From an uncultured Eubacteriales bacterium (GTDB taxonomy: Bacteria; Bacillota_A; Clostridia; Oscillospirales; Oscillospiraceae), in contig CATIYU010000266.1 in NCBI GenBank assembly GCA_949739085.1, forward strand, positions 1 through 11,993: a stretch of 11,993 nucleotides of DNA. Direction: 5' to 3'. A program made the position numbers and the translations under genes. Below the pieces are notes generated by a model. The model did no database searches. It saw only the letters and a list, made by a program, of their open reading frames with translations, and had not been told where the DNA came from. Every line of letters starts with the position of its first letter. The first letter of the stretch is position 1. Positions 6,674 to 11,993 of the stretch are shown in pieces.

Positions 6674-7804
6674 ATGAAAAGAATTCTTGCTTTTCTGCTG
6701 TGCCTGACGCTGGCATGCAGCGCTTTTGCCGGATGCTCCGGTAAAAACGAAACCCCTGACAACACCGATACCAACAACCCCTCCACCACCGGGCCGGAGA
6801 ACAACGGCCAGGGGGAGGACGAACCCCTCGACAGCCCCGACCCCTCCGATATCCCCGAGCTGAGCGGGACCATGAAGGTGGTGGCCACCAGCGAAGCATA
6901 TGTGGAGCTGTTTGACAAGTTTACCGAGGCCACCGGCGTGGAGGTGGAGCTTCTGAGCATGTCCTCCGGCGAGGTCCTCAGCAAGCTGCGGGCCGAGGGC
7001 GGCGTGCCCTCTGCGGATCTGTGGTTCGGTGGTGGCATCGACGCTTTTATGAGCGCCAAGACCGACGGACTCCTGGAGCAGATCCAGTTTGACGCCATGG
7101 CGGACCTGGCCCCTGGCTACTTTGACGAGGAGGGCTTCTGGTTCTCCAAGGGCATCACCATCGTGGGCTTTCTCGTCAACAACGTCCTGGCCCAGGAGCT
7201 GAATCTGGAGGTCCCCCAGACCTGGTCCAGCCTGCTGGACAGCCAGTACGAGGGGGAGATTATCATGTCCAACCCCGCCGTCTCCGGCACCAATTACGCT
7301 GTGGTCAACGCCTTGCTTCAGAAGCTGGGCGAGGAGGAGGGCTGGGCCTTCTTCGAGGGGCTGGACAAGAATATCGCCTACTACAGCCGCCGGGGCAGCG
7401 ACCCCAAGAACAAGGTTACCAGCGATGAGTTCGCCGTGGGCATCACCTATCTGGACCGCACCATCGACGCCCTGCTGAACGACTATGACGTCACCATCGT
7501 CTACCCCACCGACGGCATCCCCTGGGTCCCCGAGGGCGTGGCCGTGTTCAAAAACGCGGAGAACGTGGAGGCCGCCAAGTACTTCGTGGAGTGGCTTTTC
7601 AGCGACGACGATAACCTGCGCCAGCTGGCTGAAATCGACCAGAAGGACGGCATTAAGATCATCAAGCCCTCTCTGGAGGGAGTTGAGCTGGGCTACGATA
7701 CCGGCATTCTCATGGAGGAGGATCTGACCCGGTTCGGCGCGGAGCGGGAGGATATCTTGGCCCGATTTGAGGAGCTCATGGGCGATAAGGCCGTTGCGGA
7801 GTGA
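6674..7804 (+). CDS. ABC importer solute-binding lipoprotein, FbpA/AfuA/PhnS family
   Basis: A 376-residue extracytoplasmic lipoprotein. The start follows AGGAGG (6663-6668). The signal peptide ends in a lipobox-like AFAGC with Cys21. Residues 22-60 are a flexible Asn/Thr/Pro/Asp-rich linker, and about 66-370 form the two-lobed binding domain. Family segments include ADLWFGGGID (114-123), FLVNN (166-170), SGTNYA (204-209), VGITYLD (255-261) and VYPTDGIPW (276-284). The family includes ferric-ion (FbpA), hexose-phosphate (AfuA) and 2-aminoethylphosphonate (PhnS) receptors. Where FbpA has an NNYYWY-like pair of iron-binding tyrosines, this protein reads VGITYLDRTIDAL. Together with the VYPTDG segment this fits an AfuA/PhnS-like anionic ligand better than iron, but that alignment is by eye. 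It is first in a three-gene operon, its stop overlapping the permease start. Confidence 0.88.
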   Translation: MKRILAFLLCLTLACSAFAGCSGKNETPDNTDTNNPSTTGPENNGQGEDEPLDSPDPSDIPELSGTMKVVATSEAYVELFDKFTEATGVEVELLSMSSGEVLSKLRAEGGVPSADLWFGGGIDAFMSAKTDGLLEQIQFDAMADLAPGYFDEEGFWFSKGITIVGFLVNNVLAQELNLEVPQTWSSLLDSQYEGEIIMSNPAVSGTNYAVVNALLQKLGEEEGWAFFEGLDKNIAYYSRRGSDPKNKVTSDEFAVGITYLDRTIDALLNDYDVTIVYPTDGIPWVPEGVAVFKNAENVEAAKYFVEWLFSDDDNLRQLAEIDQKDGIKIIKPSLEGVELGYDTGILMEEDLTRFGAEREDILARFEELMGDKAVAE

Positions 7805-9510
7805 TGAAAAAGCTCCCTGCTTACAGCGGAAAAAGGGCGTCGGGAGACGCCCTTTTCCGCATTGCCGGACTCCTGGCCGATAAACTACTGCTGGCGGCGC
7901 TGTTGGGCAGCATCTGCCTCTTTGTGCTCTGGCCCATGGCGTGCATCGCCCTGCGGAGCTTCCGGGACGCTGGCGGCGGCTTCACCTTGGCCCACTACGG
8001 CGAGGTGGCCCGCTCCTATGCCAAGAGCCTCTGGAACAGCGTCTATGTGGGGGCCCTTACCGCCTTTTTCTGCACCGTCTTCTCCGTGGCTGCGGCGCTG
8101 GTCCTCTCCACTGCCCGGGGCTGGGTTCGGGCCCTCCTCATGGGCGTGCTCCTGATCACCATGGTTTCCCCGCCCTTTGTTTCCTCACTGGCCTATATCC
8201 AGCTCTACGGGCGGCGGGGATGGATCACCTACCGTCTCCTGGGAATCAGCTGGTCCCCTTACAACCAGTGGGGCGTGGTCTGGATGCAGTCCATCTCCTT
8301 TGTGCCCCTCAACGCCCTCTTTTTACAGGGGATTCTCTCCAAGTTGGACAGCGGCAGCATTCGGGCCGCCCGGGATTTGGGGGCCAGCCCCGCCGCCATT
8401 CTGCGGGATGTGGCCCTGCCGCTCATCCGGCCTGGCATCCTGGTGTCGCTGCTGCTGTCCTTTATCCGCTCGCTAGCGGACTTCGGCACCCCCACCATTA
8501 TCGGCGGGCGGTTCAACACCATTGCCTCGGACATCTATCTCAAGCTCATCGGCTACTCGGACCTGGAGACCAGCGCGGCCATGAACATGTTTCTTATGGT
8601 TCCCTCCATTGCTGCGTTTTTCCTCTACCGCCGCCTGATGCGCCGGTGCAATGAAATCACCGCCGCCCGTCAGGAGCGGCAGGAGCGGCTGGACCTGCCC
8701 CTGGCCCGCTGCGGCGGCCTGGGCTTTCTGGCTATTGGGGCCAGCGCCCTCTTTTTCCTCATGATGGTCTTGCAGTATGCCTGCATCTTCCTCACCGGCT
8801 TTCTGAGGGCCTCCAAGGGGAGCTGGTCCTTCACCCTCCAATACTGGGAACAGTTGATGAGGTACAACCTCTCCAGCCTGTGGCGCAGCGTAGGATATGC
8901 TCTGACAGTGGCCCTGGCGGGCTCTTTCTTTGCCATGCTCTTCGCCTACTACATGGAGCGGCGGCGGGTAGCGGGCCGTGGTTTTTTTGACTGTCTGGCT
9001 ACGCTGCCCTATATGCTGCCGGGGGCCTGCTTCGGCATCGGCTATATCCTGGCCTTCAACGCCCCGCCCCTGCGTCTGACGGGTACCGCCCTGATTGTTA
9101 TGGCCAATATGCTCTTCAAGCAGTTGCCCACTTCCACTAAGCTCTGCTCTGCGGCCTTGACCCAGATTCCCCTCGCCCAGGAGCTGGCAGTCCGGGACCT
9201 GGGTGGCGGCCACTGGTCTACCCTGCGGGACGTGATCGTGCCGGGCCTCCGGCCAGCCTTTTTGAGCTGCTTTGCCTACAACTTCTCCAGCAGCATGACC
9301 ACGGCGGGGGCTGTCATTTTCCTCATTGATCCAGCGCGGCAGCTGGCGGTGTTCCGTCTGTTTGACGCGGTGTATCAGGGGGAGTACGCCATCGCATCCC
9401 TCATCGCGTCCTGCATTATTGTTATCGTCCTGGCGGTGGAGGCCCTGGCCTATCTTATTACTACAAAAGGGGGAAATCGCCGTGTATCTTCAGCTGCAAG
9501 GCGTCTCTAA
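7804..9510 (+). CDS. ABC importer permease, two fused transmembrane domains (FbpB/AfuB type)
   Basis: A 568-residue inner-membrane permease that moves the ligand delivered by the upstream lipoprotein. Two BPD_transp_1 domains are fused, as is usual in this family, with about a dozen hydrophobic segments. Each half carries the cytoplasmic EAA loop that contacts the ATPase: AARDLGASPAAILRDVALPLIRP from residue about 188, and LAVRDLGGGHWSTLRDVIVPGLRP from about 461. The ATG at 7804 overlaps the preceding TGA by one base (TGATG), implying coupled translation. A GTG at 7801 is the alternative and adds one residue. A strong hairpin lies within codons 8-19. The ATPase gene starts inside the last 29 bases. 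Confidence 0.92.
   Translation: MKKLPAYSGKRASGDALFRIAGLLADKLLLAALLGSICLFVLWPMACIALRSFRDAGGGFTLAHYGEVARSYAKSLWNSVYVGALTAFFCTVFSVAAALVLSTARGWVRALLMGVLLITMVSPPFVSSLAYIQLYGRRGWITYRLLGISWSPYNQWGVVWMQSISFVPLNALFLQGILSKLDSGSIRAARDLGASPAAILRDVALPLIRPGILVSLLLSFIRSLADFGTPTIIGGRFNTIASDIYLKLIGYSDLETSAAMNMFLMVPSIAAFFLYRRLMRRCNEITAARQERQERLDLPLARCGGLGFLAIGASALFFLMMVLQYACIFLTGFLRASKGSWSFTLQYWEQLMRYNLSSLWRSVGYALTVALAGSFFAMLFAYYMERRRVAGRGFFDCLATLPYMLPGACFGIGYILAFNAPPLRLTGTALIVMANMLFKQLPTSTKLCSAALTQIPLAQELAVRDLGGGHWSTLRDVIVPGLRPAFLSCFAYNFSSSMTTAGAVIFLIDPARQLAVFRLFDAVYQGEYAIASLIASCIIVIVLAVEALAYLITTKGGNRRVSSAARRL
7826..7860 (+). promoter_or_regulatory. Terminator-like hairpin inside the permease start (possible attenuator)
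   Basis: GCGGAAAAAGGGCGTC (7826-7841) and GACGCCCTTTTCCGC (7846-7860) form a 15-bp stem with one bulged A around a GGGA loop. The inner seven pairs, GGGCGTC/GACGCCC, are followed by TTTT (7853-7856), so it resembles a short intrinsic terminator placed 22 bases into the permease gene. It could end some transcripts after the binding protein gene or protect its 3' end from decay, giving excess binding protein over permease. This role is inferred. Confidence 0.55.
9468..9473 (+). promoter_or_regulatory. Ribosome-binding site that fixes the ATPase start
   Basis: AGGGGG with a preceding A run lies inside the permease coding region, 8 bases before GTG 9482. It supports a GTG start overlapping the permease rather than an ATG at 9326, which would add 52 residues read from another frame of the permease. 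Confidence 0.65.
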
Positions 9511-10252
9511 ATCCTTTGGCGGCAAGCCGGTGGTCCGGGACCTGTCCCTAGGGCTGGAACAGGGCGGGCTCCTCTGCATCCTTGGGTCCTCCGGCTGCGG
9601 CAAAACCACGACCCTGAACATGATCGGAGGCTTTTTGACCCCGGACGCAGGCCGGATCCTGCTGGACGGGGAGGACGTCACCCACGCGCCGCCGGAGCGG
9701 CGCCCGGTCACCACTGTGTTTCAGTCCTACAGTCTGTTTCCCCACATGAGTGTGCTGGAGAACGTGATATATGGGCTGAAATTCCGGGGCATACGGGGCC
9801 GTGAGGCCCGGGACAAGGGGCGGCAGTACCTGGAGATTTTGGGCCTGGCCGACTATGCGGACGCCCGGATCTACGCCATCAGCGGCGGACAGCAGCAGCG
9901 GGTAGCTCTGGCCCGCGCCCTGATTGTGGAGCCCAAGCTGTGCCTGCTGGACGAGCCCTTCTCCAACCTGGATGCCGCACTGCGCTTTCGTATGCGGGAA
10001 GAGCTGAAAACGCTGCAAAGAGAGCTAGGCATGACCATGGTCTTTGTCACCCACGACCAGGAGGAGGCATTCCACCTGGCGGACCGGATTATGATTATGG
10101 ACCAGGGGGCAGTGGTTCAGGACGGCAGCCCACTGGAGCTGTACCGGAACCCCGCCAGCTCCTTTGTGGCGGATTTCCTCAACCTGGACCAGATGGTCTG
10201 GAGGGAGGACGGCGCGCTGTTGAAAATCATCAAGAAGGGAGGGGGCTCTTGA
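9482..10252 (+). CDS. ABC importer ATPase, FbpC/AfuC/PotA type, short form
   Basis: A 256-residue cytoplasmic ATPase that powers the preceding permease. It has Walker A GSSGCGKT (35-42), Q-loop Gln81 in VFQSYSLFP, signature ISGGQQQR (133-140), Walker B LCLLDEP (153-159, catalytic Glu158), D-loop SNLD and switch His191 in VFVTHD. All residues needed for ATP hydrolysis are there. The start is GTG 9482, behind AGGGGG (9468-9473), overlapping the permease by 29 bases, so expression is translationally coupled. Many FbpC/PotA-type ATPases are near 350 residues and end in a TOBE regulatory domain. This one stops about 30 residues after the ATPase fold (MVWREDGALLKIIKKGGGS), so that domain is missing or reduced to one strand. 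No intrinsic terminator is visible after its stop. Confidence 0.92.
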   Translation: MYLQLQGVSKSFGGKPVVRDLSLGLEQGGLLCILGSSGCGKTTTLNMIGGFLTPDAGRILLDGEDVTHAPPERRPVTTVFQSYSLFPHMSVLENVIYGLKFRGIRGREARDKGRQYLEILGLADYADARIYAISGGQQQRVALARALIVEPKLCLLDEPFSNLDAALRFRMREELKTLQRELGMTMVFVTHDQEEAFHLADRIMIMDQGAVVQDGSPLELYRNPASSFVADFLNLDQMVWREDGALLKIIKKGGGS

Positions 10253-10340
10253 TGCCGGCTGAGGCCCCTCCACACCATGCCTCCCGGACACCCTCCTCTC
10301 CAGCCTAACCAAAATTTTCAAGGATAGTGACATATATCAC

Positions 10341-10369
10341 TTGACAGCTGGGGGGATGGGCTGTACTAT
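10341..10369 (+). promoter_or_regulatory. Promoter of nrdD
   Basis: A perfect TTGACA -35 (10341-10346), a 17-base spacer and TACTAT -10 (10364-10369, four of six). The predicted start near 10376 leaves a leader of about 108 bases. The -10 lies inside the first NrdR-like box, so repressor binding would block RNA polymerase. The 88 bases between the ATPase stop and the -35 show no gene and no convincing terminator. Confidence 0.75.
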
Positions 10370-10410
10370 ATGTACGTTCGCGCTCAATCCGCCTGCACAA
10401 TATCTTGTGT
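10363..10410 (+). promoter_or_regulatory. Tandem NrdR boxes (operator of nrdD)
   Basis: NrdR is an ATP-cone zinc-finger repressor of ribonucleotide reductase genes. It binds paired 16-bp boxes of form ACACWATATATWGTGT about three helical turns apart. Box 2 (10395-10410, GCACAATATCTTGTGT) matches 14 of 16 positions. Box 1 (10363-10378, GTACTATATGTACGTT) matches about 10 of 16 and keeps the TATAT centre with GTAC on each side. Their starts are exactly 32 bp apart. Box 1 covers the -10, and box 2 lies just past the predicted transcription start. Confidence 0.8.
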
Positions 10411-10417
10411 GCGAACG
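10375..10417 (+). repeat. Nested inverted repeats at the start of the nrdD leader
   Basis: CGTTCGCGC (10375-10383) pairs with GTGCGAACG (10409-10417) with one G-T wobble. Inside it CACAA (10396-10400) pairs with TTGTG (10405-10409), the two stems sharing base 10409. The inner palindrome is NrdR box 2 itself. The outer arms are not part of the NrdR consensus and lie almost at the predicted 5' end of the transcript, where a stem could protect the mRNA. Confidence 0.45.
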
Positions 10418-10483
10418 GACGAGCTACCGCAACTGGGGGCGTTTGGTTGCGGAATACAAGGATTTCACTGAGGAGGGCAGGCT

Positions 10484-11993
10484 ATGCCAATTGAAAAATT
10501 GAGAAAACGGGACGGACGTCTGGTGAACTTCGACAAGGAGAAGATCGCCTCCGCCATCGCAAAGGCTTTTGAGGCCACCTACAAGCCCGGTCAGGAGGAC
10601 ATGGCCTCCGCCTTGGCCAGCGTGGTGGTGTCCAACCTGGAGGTGGAGGGCACAGCCGCCCCGGATGTAGAGCATATTCAGGATCTGGTGGAGAAGGTCC
10701 TTATGGACAACGGCTACATTCAGACCGCCAAAGCCTACATTCTCTACCGCAATGAGCGCAGCCGGGCCCGGGAAATGAACACCCGCCTCATGAAAACTTA
10801 CGAGGACATTACTTTCTCCGACGCCGTGGATTCCGACGTCAAGCGGGAGAACGCCAATATCAACGGCGATACCGCCATGGGCTCCATGCTCAAATATGGC
10901 AGCGAGGGCGCCAAGCAGTTCTACCAGATGTTCGTCCTCAAACCTGAGCACGCCCAGGCCCACCAGGACGGGGACATTCACATTCACGACCTGGACTTCT
11001 ACACCCTCACTACCACCTGCTGTCAAATCGACATCAAAAAGCTCTTTGCCGGGGGGTTCTCCACTGGCCATGGCTACCTGCGGGAGCCTAAGGATATCTC
11101 CTCCTATTCCGCTCTGGCCTGCATTGCCATTCAGTCCAACCAGAACGACCAGCACGGCGGACAAGCTATTGTCAACTTCGACTACGGCATGGCCGAGGGC
11201 GTGGGCAAAACCTTCCGGCGCTACTACACCCGGAACCTGGCCAAGGCCCTCATGCTCTGGCACGAAATGGAGGACCCAGAGGAGGAGCTGAAGACCCTGC
11301 GGCTGCGGATTGAGGAGGAGACCGGTCTCTACCCCCGGCTGGAGAAGTGCCAAGCTTATATGGACAAGGAGCTGCCCTATTTGGTGGAGAAGTACGGCGA
11401 CGGGGAGCGGATGAAAAAAGCCCAGTCCATGGCGGTCCACTATGCGGAGAAGGAGACCAACCGGGCAACCTTCCAGGCCATGGAGGCGTTTATTCACAAC
11501 CTCAACACGATGCACAGCCGGGCTGGAGCCCAAACGCCGTTTTCCTCCATCAACTATGGCATGGACACCTCTCCCGAGGGCCGCATGGTCATCCGCAACC
11601 TGCTGCTGACCACAGAAGAGGGCCTGGGCAACGGGGAGACGCCCATTTTCCCCATTCAGATTTTTCGGGTGAAGGAGGGGGTCAATTACACCCCCGGCGA
11701 GCCGAACTACGACCTCTTTAAGCTGGCCTGCCGGTGCAGCGCCAAGCGCCTCTTCCCCAACTTCGCCTTTATTGACGCCCCCTTCAACCTGCAATACTAC
11801 GACCCCAAGCGGCCGGAGACGGAGATCGCCTACATGGGCTGCCGTACCCGGGTTATTGGCAACGTCTACGACCCCTCCCGCCAGCAGTGCAACCAGCGGG
11901 GGAACCTGAGTTTTACCTCCTTGAACCTGCCCCGGATCGCCATTCGGGCCAAGGGGGATCTGGACGCCTTCTTTGACGAGCTGGACCGGAAGC
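10484..11993 (+). CDS. nrdD: Anaerobic (class III) ribonucleoside-triphosphate reductase, 5' part
   Basis: The first 503 residues of a glycyl-radical enzyme that reduces ribonucleoside triphosphates to deoxy forms for DNA synthesis without oxygen. The gene runs off the window. AGGAGG (10471-10476), 7 bases upstream, sets the start. Residues 1 to about 95 are an ATP-cone (KLRKRDGRLVNFDKEKIASAIAKAF, then KVLMDNGYIQTAKAYILYR), the allosteric dATP/ATP site. The catalytic region has the family hallmark DGDIHIHDLDFY (162-173), the paired Cys in TTTCCQID, MGCRTR (Cys453, a candidate for the thiyl-radical cysteine by analogy with the phage T4 enzyme) and GNLSFTSLNLPRIA. The C-terminal zinc site and glycyl-radical loop lie outside, as would the activase gene nrdG if adjacent. 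A promoter and paired NrdR boxes precede it, so repression by NrdR is expected. Confidence 0.96.
   Translation, partial: MPIEKLRKRDGRLVNFDKEKIASAIAKAFEATYKPGQEDMASALASVVVSNLEVEGTAAPDVEHIQDLVEKVLMDNGYIQTAKAYILYRNERSRAREMNTRLMKTYEDITFSDAVDSDVKRENANINGDTAMGSMLKYGSEGAKQFYQMFVLKPEHAQAHQDGDIHIHDLDFYTLTTTCCQIDIKKLFAGGFSTGHGYLREPKDISSYSALACIAIQSNQNDQHGGQAIVNFDYGMAEGVGKTFRRYYTRNLAKALMLWHEMEDPEEELKTLRLRIEEETGLYPRLEKCQAYMDKELPYLVEKYGDGERMKKAQSMAVHYAEKETNRATFQAMEAFIHNLNTMHSRAGAQTPFSSINYGMDTSPEGRMVIRNLLLTTEEGLGNGETPIFPIQIFRVKEGVNYTPGEPNYDLFKLACRCSAKRLFPNFAFIDAPFNLQYYDPKRPETEIAYMGCRTRVIGNVYDPSRQQCNQRGNLSFTSLNLPRIAIRAKGDLDAFFDELDRK

Noticed and set aside
7941..8654. Open frame of 237 codons on the plus strand within the permease
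   Set aside because: It is a shifted-frame shadow, rich in Pro, His and Arg, without membrane segments or a ribosome site. The permease frame has both EAA loops.
9326..9481. Longer ATPase start at ATG 9326
   Set aside because: The extra 52 residues are an out-of-frame reading of the permease, and the ABC fold begins right after GTG 9482, which has its own ribosome site.
10253..10340. Possible terminator after the ABC operon
   Set aside because: GAGG-CC-CCTC and similar short pairings exist, but there is no stable stem followed by a T run.
10424..11794. Open frame of 456 codons on the minus strand
   Set aside because: It lies opposite nrdD, has no recognisable family, and is explained by the codon bias of the GC-rich plus-strand gene. 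The plus strand has all the NrdD motifs and a ribosome site.

Overview
The window looks like chromosomal DNA from a GC-rich, anaerobic Firmicute, most likely a gut Clostridia lineage such as Oscillospiraceae. This is an inference from strong AGGAGG-type ribosome sites, lipoprotein signal peptides with lipoboxes, an oxygen-sensitive class III ribonucleotide reductase (NrdD), a WYL regulator and a DUF2284 protein. Coding density is high. I see no tRNA, rRNA, CRISPR array, transposase, integrase or phage gene, and no stretch over 300 bases lacks a gene.

Layout. Bases 69-710 encode a cysteine-rich ferritin-like protein. It is followed by a 113-base spacer with interlocking inverted repeats. A WYL-domain transcription regulator (823-1815) comes next, then a candidate promoter and a compact DEAD-box RNA helicase (1956-3122). 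Twelve bases later comes a family 5 (peptide-type) solute-binding lipoprotein (3135-4889) that has no permease or ATPase beside it. A bidirectional terminator (4899-4942) separates this rightward block from a leftward pair: hslO, the Hsp33 redox chaperone (5525-6433), followed by a DUF2284 cysteine-rich protein (4947-5480).

The 240 bases between hslO and the next rightward gene carry two divergent sigma-A-type promoters. The rightward one drives a tightly packed ABC importer operon: lipoprotein binding protein (6674-7804), fused two-domain permease (7804-9510) and ATPase (9482-10252). The family includes ferric-iron, hexose-phosphate and aminoethylphosphonate importers. The binding protein seems to lack the tandem tyrosines of iron-binding FbpA, so an iron label would be unsafe. 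A strong terminator-like hairpin lies inside the first codons of the permease and may set the ratio of binding protein to membrane complex.

The window ends with nrdD (10484 to beyond 11993), behind a good promoter and two NrdR-box-like operators exactly 32 bp apart, which predict repression by NrdR.

Most of this is ordinary chromosomal content. I do not see a clearly new defence or mobile system. The best leads are regulatory: the hairpin inside the permease start, the interlocking hairpins before the WYL gene, and the NrdR operator with an overlapping leader hairpin. The importer's substrate and the cysteine-rich ferritin-like protein also merit a second look.
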